A DNA stretch of 38,169 nucleotides from DATLYF01 sp035575095. Lineage in GTDB: Bacteria > Pseudomonadota > Gammaproteobacteria > Competibacterales > Competibacteraceae. The stretch spans positions 1 to 38,169 of the forward strand of contig DATLYF010000013.1 of NCBI GenBank assembly GCA_035575095.1. Reading direction: 5' to 3'. Below the pieces are notes generated by a model. It worked only from the letters and a program-made list of their open reading frames with translations, was not told the DNA's origin and did no database searches. The number at the start of each line of letters is the position of its first letter. Positions within the stretch are counted from its first letter, which is position 1. The position numbers and the translations under genes were made by a program. Positions 23,063 to 31,024 of the stretch are shown here, piece after piece.

Positions 23063-24235
23063 ATGCACGACATAGACCGCACGCTGACCGAGTTTGAACC
23101 GGAGGCGGAAGAATACGAAGCCGATCAATTCGAGTACTACGGCGAGCCTGAAACCGACGGGGTCTTCGACGAGGCCGAGGAGATGGAGCTGGCCGCCGGT
23201 CTGCTCGAAGTCACGGACGAAGCCGAGCTCGACCAGTTCTTGGGCGATCTGATCAAGAAGGCCGGGCGCGCCGCCGGCCAGTTCGTCCGCTCCTCCACGG
23301 GCCAGGCCCTGGGCGGCATCCTCAAGGGTGCGGCCAGCAAGGCCCTGCCCATCGTCGGCGGCGCCCTGGGAACGGCGATCGGCGGCCCGGCCGGCGCCGC
23401 CATCGGCGGCAAACTGGCCTCGACCGCAGGCAGGCTGTTCGGGCTGGAGCTGGAAGGGCTGAGCCCCGAGGATCAGGAATTCGAGGTGGCGCGCCGGTTC
23501 GTCCGCTTTGCCGGAGAGGCGGTGAAGAATGCGGCGCTCGCTGCGCCAGGGGCTGCACCGCAGGCGGCGGCAAAGGCGGCGGCGATGGCAGCGGCAAGGC
23601 GCTACGCGCCCGGGCTGCTGCGCAGCGCCATGGCCTCCCTGCCCAAACCGAGCGGCGTGTTCGACGAGGCCGAAGAGATGGAACTGGCCGCCGAACTCCT
23701 CCAAGTCTCGGACGAAGCCGAACTCGATCAGTTTCTCGGCAACATGTTCAAGAAAATCGGGAGTGCCGTCGGCAAATTCATCAAGAGTCCACTCGCTCGG
23801 TCCCTCGGCGGCATGTTGAAGGGGGTAGCCAAGCAAGCCCTCCCCATGGTCGGGGGAGCCATCGGCTCTGCCATTTCTCCGGGGGTCGGCACCTCCATAG
23901 GCAGTGCCCTGGGTACGGCTGCAAGCAACCTGCTCGAGCAGGAGTTCGAGGGACTCAGCGCGCAGGACCAGGAGTTCGAAATCGCACGGGGGTTCGTGCG
24001 TTTGGCCGGGGCAGCCGCCAAGAAAGCCGCCTCGATGCCGGCCGGTGTCGATCCACGCAAGGTGGCCACAGCAGCACTGACGAGTGCGGCCAGACAAGTT
24101 GCCCCCGGCCTGCTCGGCTTGCTCGGCGAGACTGGCTCCACTGCCACCGCCGCTCCGCCACCGGCGGCCGCTGGCCGGGTTTACAGCGGGCGCTGGATTC
24201 GCCGCGGCGGCAAGATCATCCTGCTCGGGGTCTAG
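23063..24235 (+). CDS. Duplicated glycine-zipper protein with acidic leader, unknown function
   Basis: 390 residues. An acidic leader (residues 1-32, TEFEPEAEEYEADQFEYYGE) is followed by two tandem copies of a module of about 155 residues (33-187 and 198-351). Each copy opens GVFDEAEEMELAA, has a helical DEAELDQFLG region, a Gly/Ala-rich zipper (PIVGGALGTAIGGPAGAAIG in copy 1) and closes with an L(S)xxDQEFE...FVR helix. A basic tail, GRWIRRGGKIILLGV, ends the protein. Glycine zippers pack membrane helices, so insertion into a membrane is possible. No Sec signal. The ATG at 23063 has GAGGAGG five bases upstream. First gene after the sigma-54 promoter. I have seen similar uncharacterised proteins but know no function. 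Confidence 0.85.
   Translation: MHDIDRTLTEFEPEAEEYEADQFEYYGEPETDGVFDEAEEMELAAGLLEVTDEAELDQFLGDLIKKAGRAAGQFVRSSTGQALGGILKGAASKALPIVGGALGTAIGGPAGAAIGGKLASTAGRLFGLELEGLSPEDQEFEVARRFVRFAGEAVKNAALAAPGAAPQAAAKAAAMAAARRYAPGLLRSAMASLPKPSGVFDEAEEMELAAELLQVSDEAELDQFLGNMFKKIGSAVGKFIKSPLARSLGGMLKGVAKQALPMVGGAIGSAISPGVGTSIGSALGTAASNLLEQEFEGLSAQDQEFEIARGFVRLAGAAAKKAASMPAGVDPRKVATAALTSAARQVAPGLLGLLGETGSTATAAPPPAAAGRVYSGRWIRRGGKIILLGV
23159..23623 (+). repeat. Intragenic tandem module, copy 1
   Basis: Encodes residues 33-187 of the glycine-zipper protein. It is homologous to copy 2 at 23654-24115 at protein level, starting with the same 13 residues GVFDEAEEMELAA. Confidence 0.8.
23654..24115 (+). repeat. 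Intragenic tandem module, copy 2
   Basis: Encodes residues 198-351 of the glycine-zipper protein. It has diverged from copy 1 mainly in the zipper and Ala-rich stretches. Confidence 0.8.
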
Positions 24236-24237
24236 CC

Positions 24238-25542
24238 ATGGCCGTCGCTGCCGTTGCCTCGTGGTTCCTGACGCAGGAGGCGCGGGCTTTGCTCACCAGA
24301 CTGGCGCACATCAAACCCTTCGTGCTGCATGAGACCATGGTTCCGGCAGCGGCGCTCTCGCCCATCGCGCAGACGACCATCGAGCGCTATCTAGCCGAAG
24401 GGCGACGCGAACTGCGCGCACGGGTACACACCTTTCTCAGGTGGCTGCAAAGCGCCGATGGCCGTCAGGCCACGCCAGCCGCAGCCCAGCGCCGCTTTTC
24501 CTTCCTGCGGCTGCGGTTCAACGCCGTGCTCGCGCAGTTCGATCTGTTCGCCGACGTGCTGACCCAGCGCAGCGAGCACGAGACCGGGGTGTGGCTCTCC
24601 GGCCTCGATGTGGTCGCCGCCGATGCCCTGGCGCTGCCCGGTTATTACCAGGCCCCACCCGTGATCTGCTACCTGGACCGCGGCGTGGGTGCCGCCATCC
24701 GGCGCGCGCGTACGCGGCTGCCGGGCGGCGGCGAGAATCCGGTGGCGATCATTCGGGTGCCGCGCGAGCGCATGGTGGGCAGCGGCATCGCCTCCTCCCT
24801 GGTGCACGAGGTAGGGCATCAGGCCGCCGCGCTGCTCGATCTCGTCAATTCGCTACGCCAGGTGCTGCAGCGGCAGGAAAGCGGCGAGACGGACAGCGTC
24901 TGGCGCTTCTGGGAGCGCTGGCTCTCGGAGATTCTCGCCGACTTCTGGTCGGTGGCCCGGGTGGGTATCGCCGCCACCATGGGCCTCATCGGGGTGGTGA
25001 GCCTGCCGCGCGCTTTCGTGTTTCGCCTCAACCTGGACGATCCCCATCCCCTGCCCTGGATCCGCGTCAAGCTCTCCTGCGCCATGGGCGATGCGCTCTA
25101 TCCCCACCCGCAATGGCAACGCCTGGCCCGGCTATGGGAGTCGTTCTATCCCCCGGCGGGGCTCGATGAGCAAAGGCGGGAGCTGCTGGCAAGGCTCGAG
25201 GCCGGCATGGCGGATTTCGTCGAACTGCTGCTCGAGCATCGCCCGCAGACGCTGCGCGGCAAGTCCCTGAGGGAGGTGATGGAAGTGGAAAAACGCCAAC
25301 CCGAGCGGCTGGCGGCGTATTACCAGGCCTGGCAGCGCTCGCCGGTAGCGATGCGTGCCGCTCCCCCCGCGCTGGCGTTCGCGGTCATCGGCCAGGCCCG
25401 GGCCGATGGGAGGATGAGTCCGGAAGAGGAAAGCAACGTCTTGGCAAGGCTGCTCACCCACTGGGCGCTGCGCAGCACGCTGGATACCTCGGCGCTCTGT
25501 GCGGAGCTGCCGAGCGTGCGGGTGGGCGCGCCGGCAACCTGA
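24238..25542 (+). CDS. Putative zincin-like metalloprotease (HEVGH), family unknown
   Basis: 434 residues. LVHEVGHQ contains HEVGH (190-194), the HExxH zinc-protease signature, inside a predicted helix. EILADFW (Glu231 onward) is a candidate third-ligand helix, as in gluzincins. The N-terminal half is helical (TTIERYLAEGRRELRARVHT); after the motif come YPHPQWQRLARLWESFYPP and a helical C-terminus. No signal peptide or clear membrane segment. The ATG is 2 bases after the stop of the preceding gene, so translation is probably coupled. I do not recognise a named family. It may process one of the cluster's other products. Confidence 0.75.
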   Translation: MAVAAVASWFLTQEARALLTRLAHIKPFVLHETMVPAAALSPIAQTTIERYLAEGRRELRARVHTFLRWLQSADGRQATPAAAQRRFSFLRLRFNAVLAQFDLFADVLTQRSEHETGVWLSGLDVVAADALALPGYYQAPPVICYLDRGVGAAIRRARTRLPGGGENPVAIIRVPRERMVGSGIASSLVHEVGHQAAALLDLVNSLRQVLQRQESGETDSVWRFWERWLSEILADFWSVARVGIAATMGLIGVVSLPRAFVFRLNLDDPHPLPWIRVKLSCAMGDALYPHPQWQRLARLWESFYPPAGLDEQRRELLARLEAGMADFVELLLEHRPQTLRGKSLREVMEVEKRQPERLAAYYQAWQRSPVAMRAAPPALAFAVIGQARADGRMSPEEESNVLARLLTHWALRSTLDTSALCAELPSVRVGAPAT

Positions 25543-25571
25543 TGATTGGCTATTCGCTCGAGGAGAAAGCC

Positions 25572-27266
25572 ATGACTGACCATGAGAGTCCTCACGTCCC
25601 CGAGAGGGATCTTTCGAAAATAGTTAGACCGGAAATCGACTATGCGGCAGAAAAGTTGCGAGGAGCCGCATCGACCGAAAGAACCGTCACCCTGCGGCGT
25701 AGCGCCGCGGAACCGACCACGGATCAGGGGCTTTGGGTAGCGATCCGCAACCGCACGGACGCGATCAGCTTCGATCGTTATGACGCGTTCATCAACCGTC
25801 TGCTCTGTGAAGATCCTTCTACGGATCTGGGTGAAGCCACCTGTGCCCCACCAGGGCAAGCGAGTGGCTACGGATCGCCCTCGATCAGTGGCATGCGGAC
25901 TGACTTGTCCAATCGCCCGAATATCTACGGGCCGGATGCCTATTACTTGCTCAAGCTTGCCGGTCAAGCCTTCCTGATCTTCGAGAGCGGCATCGTCATC
26001 CAGCCTCCACGAAACCCTGGCACAGGGATACCCGATCCCACTCAGCCCGTGCCGGGATTGGAAACTCCAGAATCTCGGCTCGGCCGGTCCGTTACCTTGG
26101 AAGAAATTCAGCAAGAGCTGGAGGCCTATCTCAATACCGTCGTCGGCACAGTAGGTGGCAGGGCATTGCCTTATCTCAAAAGGATCGTAAATGCGCTCAT
26201 TCCCCCAGATTCGAGGGAGGAGAAACTGCCTTACTGCGAGGCGATCCTCCGAAATCGATTCTCTTGCCCCAGCCTCCTCGAGCTGATCTGGTCCTACTGG
26301 CAAGAGGAAGGGATGCTGGTGCAGACCCTCAACGCCATCGCCCTGCGCTTTCAGAACCGACGCAGCAGTCCCCGCGATCCCCTGGCGAACCTGGAGATCG
26401 ACCCGCTGCGGCCGCTGAACAACCTGCTCTGGGGGTTCATCCAGGATGAATACAACCGGCTCAGCGTGCCGCGACGGGCCTATGAATACGATCACCACTA
26501 TGGCCTGATGCTGGTAGGCAAGGCAGTGCCCAAGTTGGATTCTGCCGATAGCCGCTCCAAGTTCATCGAGGCTTACCACAACCTCCTGTACCGGGCGGCG
26601 ATCTTCTTCCGCGAAGATGCCGATACCACAGTGATCGCCGATGCCTTCCCGCTGCTGAATACCCTCAAGGAGGTTCATCTCCTGCTCGCCGAGGGTGCGC
26701 ACAACCAGTTCGGCGACCTGCCTTGGACGGCGCGTGCGGAGATGCTCAACATGCAATGGCTCCTGGCCCGGCCGGAGATCCGCGAATTCCTGCGCGGGCG
26801 GCACATGGTGCCCTACCAGGAGGCCTGGATGGGAGCTGTGGATGACATGAAGCGGCTGCAAGGCTGGACGGATACCACGGTCACGCACTTCCACGAGCTT
26901 GCCGTGACCGGCGAACGGATTCTGCTCTCCGTGCGCTATGGCGACTGGAGCAACATCAACAATACCGAGGACCAGGCCAAGAACTGGGCGCGCTACTGGA
27001 AGCCGGAAATCCAGCGCTATATCCACGCTTATCAGGTCGTCACCGGCGTGGATCTGACCGCAGAGGTCACCGACACCCGGCGTGCCGCCGAGCGCCATCT
27101 CCAACCTTCGGTGCATCTGCAGCGGCGGCTGACGGCACAGCAGGCCAAAGCCCTGCCTGCCGCCGCCTCGGCTGCGCGCGGGACCATGGCCTCTGAGGTG
27201 ATGGGCCATCCCCGGTTGCCGGCCTCTGCGCGCAGCCGCTTGCTCAAGTACGACGAGGACGAGTGA
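25572..27266 (+). CDS. Large hypothetical protein of the sigma-54 cluster
   Basis: 564 residues, no recognised domain. It begins MTDHESPHVPERDLSKIVRP, is soluble, rich in Trp/Tyr in its middle and C-terminal parts, and ends in an acidic tail (LLKYDEDE). Visible stretches include SLLELIWSYWQEEGMLVQTL, NNLLWGFIQDEYNRLSVPRR and AEMLNMQWLLARPEIREFL. No catalytic motif, signal peptide or membrane helix was seen. The first 200 codons or so are less GC-rich than the remainder, hinting at a composite origin. GAGGAG lies seven bases before the ATG. It is tightly placed between the HEVGH gene and the PLP enzyme gene. Confidence 0.75.
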   Translation: MTDHESPHVPERDLSKIVRPEIDYAAEKLRGAASTERTVTLRRSAAEPTTDQGLWVAIRNRTDAISFDRYDAFINRLLCEDPSTDLGEATCAPPGQASGYGSPSISGMRTDLSNRPNIYGPDAYYLLKLAGQAFLIFESGIVIQPPRNPGTGIPDPTQPVPGLETPESRLGRSVTLEEIQQELEAYLNTVVGTVGGRALPYLKRIVNALIPPDSREEKLPYCEAILRNRFSCPSLLELIWSYWQEEGMLVQTLNAIALRFQNRRSSPRDPLANLEIDPLRPLNNLLWGFIQDEYNRLSVPRRAYEYDHHYGLMLVGKAVPKLDSADSRSKFIEAYHNLLYRAAIFFREDADTTVIADAFPLLNTLKEVHLLLAEGAHNQFGDLPWTARAEMLNMQWLLARPEIREFLRGRHMVPYQEAWMGAVDDMKRLQGWTDTTVTHFHELAVTGERILLSVRYGDWSNINNTEDQAKNWARYWKPEIQRYIHAYQVVTGVDLTAEVTDTRRAAERHLQPSVHLQRRLTAQQAKALPAAASAARGTMASEVMGHPRLPASARSRLLKYDEDE

Positions 27267-27278
27267 GGCGCAGCACCG

Positions 27279-28406
27279 ATGCTCGACTTCACCTCCGCAC
27301 TCTATCTGGGCCTGCAGCACCCGAGCCGGGCGCTGCGCCCCTGGAGTCAGCTCACCCTCGGCAAGCCGGCTGCTTTGGCCGCCCCGGCCAGCCAGGGACG
27401 GGTAGCCGAGGCGCTGGCCGAACTGCAGGGCTGCGAGCGGGCAACGCTCGGTCCATCGACGCTGCATTTGTTCTGGGACCTGTTCGGGATGCTGGCAAAC
27501 AGAGGGGCCATCTACATGGATGCAGGTGTCTATCCCATCGCGCGCTGGGGGGTGGAGCGGGCGGCGGCGCGTGGAGTACCCGTGCGTCAGTTTTCCCACT
27601 ACGACCCGCAGGCACTGGAGCAGCGGCTGAAGCAAGATGCCTCAGGCCGCCTGCGGCCCGTCGTCATCGCCGATGGCTTCTGCCCCGGTTGCGGCAAGCC
27701 AGCCCCCATCGCGGCCTATCTGGAGAGCGCGCGGGCCTTGGGCGGCTGCCTGGTGCTGGACGACACCCAGGCGCTTGGCCTCTTCGGCCATTCGCCCGGA
27801 CCCGATGCTCCCTACGGAAGAGGCGGCGGCGGATCGCTGTGCTGGGGCAAGATCGCAGGCCCCGAGGTACTGGTGGTCAGCTCGCTGGCCAAGGGCTTGG
27901 GCGTGCCGGTGGCGGTGCTGGCCGGAGCCAAGACCACGGTGGACTGGTTCGAGCGGCGAAGCAAGACGCGCATGCACTGCAGTCCGCCCTCCATCGTGGC
28001 CATCCATGCCGCCGAGCATGCCCTGGCCGTGAACCGCAAATGCGGCGATGCCCTGCGGCTGCGCCTGGCACAACTGGTGTCCCGCTTCCGCAAACGGCTG
28101 GCCAGGCAGGGCCTCTCGACCATTGGCGGGTTGTTCCCGGTGCAGACGCTGGCGCCGCTACCCAACCTCGATGCCGGCCTCTTGCACCAGCGACTTTACC
28201 AACTGGGGATTCGGACCGTACTGCATCGCGCCCGCAACGGGCATGGGCCGCGGATCAGCTTTCTCATCACTGCGCTTCATGGCCCGGACGATATCGACCG
28301 CGCCGCGGATGCGCTCGCTTACGCCACGCGCAATGCGAAAGCCGAAGTCAAGATCTGGGGAGCGGATCATGAGATACGAACTCGATCTCGAGGCAGAGCC
28401 CTTTGA
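27279..28406 (+). CDS. PLP-dependent enzyme, fold type I, alpha-oxoamine-synthase-like
   Basis: 375 residues. VLDDTQALGLFG (Asp161) corresponds to the DDxHxxG motif of 8-amino-7-oxononanoate and serine palmitoyl synthases. SSLAKGLG (Lys205) carries the pyridoxal-phosphate lysine. The usual His of the motif is replaced by Gln. FCPGCGKPAP (about 134-143) carries CPGC, where synthases normally have a S-M-x-G-D-type loop. It may condense an amino acid with an acyl donor, or have lost that activity. It begins 12 bases after the preceding gene and overlaps the next one by 38 bases, so it belongs to the same operon. An unexpected enzyme among cell-wall-binding proteins. Confidence 0.8.
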   Translation: MLDFTSALYLGLQHPSRALRPWSQLTLGKPAALAAPASQGRVAEALAELQGCERATLGPSTLHLFWDLFGMLANRGAIYMDAGVYPIARWGVERAAARGVPVRQFSHYDPQALEQRLKQDASGRLRPVVIADGFCPGCGKPAPIAAYLESARALGGCLVLDDTQALGLFGHSPGPDAPYGRGGGGSLCWGKIAGPEVLVVSSLAKGLGVPVAVLAGAKTTVDWFERRSKTRMHCSPPSIVAIHAAEHALAVNRKCGDALRLRLAQLVSRFRKRLARQGLSTIGGLFPVQTLAPLPNLDAGLLHQRLYQLGIRTVLHRARNGHGPRISFLITALHGPDDIDRAADALAYATRNAKAEVKIWGADHEIRTRSRGRAL

Positions 28407-29865
28407 GGCCTATGCGGAGTTTGATGAGCAGCCGGAAGCATGGGATGGCGAACTCACCGACTTCGAAGAAGAAGAGGAAATCCAGCGAAGCCGGCGGCCC
28501 GTCCGCCCTGCCGGCTTTCGTCCGCGGCCTGGGCGCCCCCCGCGGCTGCCGCCCCGCCCGGTTCGACCGCCCAAACCCCGACCCGAGAAATTCCGGTCGC
28601 CCCAGGTGGTGGTGGGGCCGGCCGTCATCGTTCACGAACCCCCCATTAGCCCTACTTCCCCTACCCCGCCTGCCGGAGCCCCGGCTGCGGGTGCGCCACC
28701 CGAGGGCGGCCCCCCCGCCCCTGAGGGCAGCGAGTATATCCGCTGGGTGCAGGAGTCGCTCAACCGGATCCTGGGCCTGCGGCTTCCGGTGGACGGCATC
28801 ACCGGGCCGGAGACGCGCAGCGCCATCCGCAGCTTCCAGCAACGCGAAGGACTCCCTGTCGATGGCATCGTCGGCCCGGACACTCAGGAAGCGCTGCTGC
28901 GGGCAAGGCGCGGCCAGACTCTGCTGCCGGCGGGCTCTGCCGACCAGACGGCGGGGGCACCGGCCTCCGACAAGGAATGGGACGATGAGGAGTCGCTGGA
29001 GTCGTACTGGCTGCCAATCGGCCAGCCCGCGTCCAACACCCAGCCCGTCCTCCGCCGAGGCTCGACCGGCTCGGCAGTGAAGGAGCTCCAGAACCGGCTC
29101 GCGGCGCTCGGATTCAACCCTGGACCGGCAGATGGGATCTTCGGGTCGATGACCGAGGTGGCGGTCAAGGCGTTTCAGCGCTCGCGGGGTCTCGCCGCCG
29201 ATGGGATCGTAGGATCGCAGACCTGGGGGCAGCTCTATGCCCAACCGGGCACGGGCGGCGCTCAGCCGAGCCCCGGACCCGCGGCGGGCGAGCCACAGGT
29301 GACCATCGGTTCCAATGTGCGCGTCTCCAGCAACGCCGTGCGCATCCTGAAGGACATTCTGCGCATGGCCGGTCTCACCCGCGCCACCATCACCAGCGGA
29401 CGCCGTACCGCGAACGACCAGGCCCGCGTTATGTACGATCTCATCGAACGCAACGGGGTCAGCTATGCGAAAAACCTCTACGGCGCCAGTGGCGATAAGG
29501 TGATCGACGTCTACAGCGCCCAGAAAGCGGCAGGCAAGAGCGCGACCGCGATCAAGCAGGCCATGGAGGCCAAGATCAACGAATTGGGCTGCCACAACGT
29601 CTCCCATCACTGCAGCGATACGCACGACGTGATCGACGTCGCGCCGTCGTCCATCGCCGATCAGGCCGCGTTCCGACTGGCCCTCGACACCGCGCTGAGG
29701 AACGGGATCATCGACAAGTACATCACGCCGCCACAAGATCCGGCATTTCACATCGAGATCATCCTCAGCCCGACTGCCAACGAGCTGATGGCCCGCATCT
29801 TGCGGTCGCCGCCGCTGCCTTTGGACGCGTTCCTGCCACGCGGAGCGCAGTTCGAGATGGACTGA
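28369..29865 (+). CDS. Peptidoglycan-binding protein with acidic leader and M15-like C-terminal domain
   Basis: 498 residues. Order: leader EAEPFEAYAEFDE (8-20); Pro/Arg-rich linker (about 42-118); peptidoglycan-binding domain 1 (122-180, YIRWVQESLNRILGLRLPVDG); a second, different peptidoglycan-binding domain (226-290, LRRGSTGSAVKELQNRLAAL); C-terminal domain 318-466. The last part has TSGRRT, HCSDTHDVIDVAP and FHIEI, resembling the SGxR, SxHxxGxAxD and HxE ligand motifs of M15 D-Ala-D-Ala peptidases but with altered spacing. No Sec signal. The ATG at 28369 has GGGGAG upstream; the frame is open further upstream but only as overlap with the PLP gene. Confidence 0.85.
   Translation: MRYELDLEAEPFEAYAEFDEQPEAWDGELTDFEEEEEIQRSRRPVRPAGFRPRPGRPPRLPPRPVRPPKPRPEKFRSPQVVVGPAVIVHEPPISPTSPTPPAGAPAAGAPPEGGPPAPEGSEYIRWVQESLNRILGLRLPVDGITGPETRSAIRSFQQREGLPVDGIVGPDTQEALLRARRGQTLLPAGSADQTAGAPASDKEWDDEESLESYWLPIGQPASNTQPVLRRGSTGSAVKELQNRLAALGFNPGPADGIFGSMTEVAVKAFQRSRGLAADGIVGSQTWGQLYAQPGTGGAQPSPGPAAGEPQVTIGSNVRVSSNAVRILKDILRMAGLTRATITSGRRTANDQARVMYDLIERNGVSYAKNLYGASGDKVIDVYSAQKAAGKSATAIKQAMEAKINELGCHNVSHHCSDTHDVIDVAPSSIADQAAFRLALDTALRNGIIDKYITPPQDPAFHIEIILSPTANELMARILRSPPLPLDAFLPRGAQFEMD
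28732..28908 (+). repeat. Peptidoglycan-binding module, dispersed copy 1
   Basis: Encodes residues 122-180 of the first peptidoglycan-binding protein. It is strongly similar to the segments at 29972, 31154 and 31991; the shared core is QTRSAIRSFQQR-type sequence. Confidence 0.75.
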
Positions 29866-29890
29866 GACGGACGAGATCGGGGGGCGAACC

Positions 29891-31021
29891 ATGAAACGCC
29901 TATTCACATTCGAGGCAGAGCCATTTGAGTTCGGTTCCGTGCTGGAAGAGATCGCTAAAAGCAGCCCCGATTATGTCCGCTGGATGCAGCGCTCCCTGAA
30001 CCAAATTCTGGGCTTGCGCCTGGCCGCGGACGGCATTCTTGGTTCGCAGACCCGCAGCGCCATTCGAAGCTTCCAACAACGTCGAGGATTGCGGGCCGAT
30101 GGAGTTGTCGGGGTCCAAACAGAGCGTGCGCTTATCGCGGCAGGGGCGAGCCCGCCTCCTGATAGCAGGGCGACACCGCCACCAGGCTCTGTCCCCTCCG
30201 CCGTCCCAACTCTTATCAAACCCAAAGAGACGACACCACCAGCATACACGCTCTACGTGGACATCCCACTGAACGCGCCTCTTGGAAAAGCAAGATCGAT
30301 GACGGGGATTTTTATTCCAAAGGATTATTGCCCGTTGCCACAAGTCGATCTCATCGTTTATCTGCATGGATACAAGTTGCGATCTCATAAACCACATTAC
30401 TCGATCGATGCGTACTGGTGTTTACCTCGTTTTCTCCTGAGGGAAGAAGTCAATAACAGCAAAAAGAATGTGATTCTCGTTGCTCCGACACTAGGACCCA
30501 AAAATGAGCCCGGCAATCTAGTTCACCCTGGAGGCTTCGATAAGTTCTTGGATCAGGTGATGACAGCACTGAAACAGTACGGTCCTCATGTGAGGGCGCA
30601 AAGAGTTCCCTCTGTCGGCAATCTCATCCTTGCATGCCATTCGGGCAGCGGATGGGTGATGCGAAAAATCGCCATGGGCAGCGCACGCTACGCGGCCAAG
30701 ATTCAAGAGTGTTGGGCATACGACCCTTACAATATGGGTGATGCCAATGGCTGGGCAGACTGGGCGCGATCACATCCGCAGGCCAAGCTCTACATCTACT
30801 TCCTCCCCTATTCTCCTGGCCAACAATTGTGCAAGAACCTCATAGGAAAAAGCATGCCGAATCTGTCTCCTGTGAAATGCATGCCGAACGTATTGGCCGT
30901 GAAGTCAACTGTGGGACATGACGATGTGCCCGCGCGCCATTTAAAAGAGCGCATTCAGGGGGTACAACTCCTCATTGACAAATGGAACTGCCCAAGCGAC
31001 CAAATTCGCGAAAGGAGATAA
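29891..31021 (+). CDS. Peptidoglycan-binding protein with alpha/beta-hydrolase domain
   Basis: 376 residues. Leader FEAEPFEFGSVLEE (7-20), one peptidoglycan-binding domain (28-84), a Pro-rich linker (85-118), then a hydrolase-like domain. LIVYLHGYK (about 154-162) resembles the oxyanion-hole HG strand and LACHSGSG (Ser251) the nucleophile elbow. AYDPYN (Asp278) and VGHDDVPARH (His343 or His350) are candidates for the remaining triad. It could be an esterase or deacylase acting on cell-wall material; the substrate is unknown. No Sec signal. The C-terminal domain is clearly less GC-rich than the neighbouring genes. It starts 25 bases after the previous stop and ends 3 bases before the next start. 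Confidence 0.85.
   Translation: MKRLFTFEAEPFEFGSVLEEIAKSSPDYVRWMQRSLNQILGLRLAADGILGSQTRSAIRSFQQRRGLRADGVVGVQTERALIAAGASPPPDSRATPPPGSVPSAVPTLIKPKETTPPAYTLYVDIPLNAPLGKARSMTGIFIPKDYCPLPQVDLIVYLHGYKLRSHKPHYSIDAYWCLPRFLLREEVNNSKKNVILVAPTLGPKNEPGNLVHPGGFDKFLDQVMTALKQYGPHVRAQRVPSVGNLILACHSGSGWVMRKIAMGSARYAAKIQECWAYDPYNMGDANGWADWARSHPQAKLYIYFLPYSPGQQLCKNLIGKSMPNLSPVKCMPNVLAVKSTVGHDDVPARHLKERIQGVQLLIDKWNCPSDQIRERR
29972..30142 (+). repeat. Peptidoglycan-binding module, dispersed copy 2
   Basis: Encodes residues 28-84 (YVRWMQRSLNQILGLRLAAD...) of the alpha/beta-hydrolase protein. Confidence 0.75.
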
Positions 31022-31024
31022 GCC

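Noticed and set aside
25320..27635. Very long open frame on the minus strand (over 750 codons)
   Set aside because: It is antisense to the 564-residue protein and PLP gene, has no family similarity or ribosome-binding site, and reflects GC-rich third-position bias.
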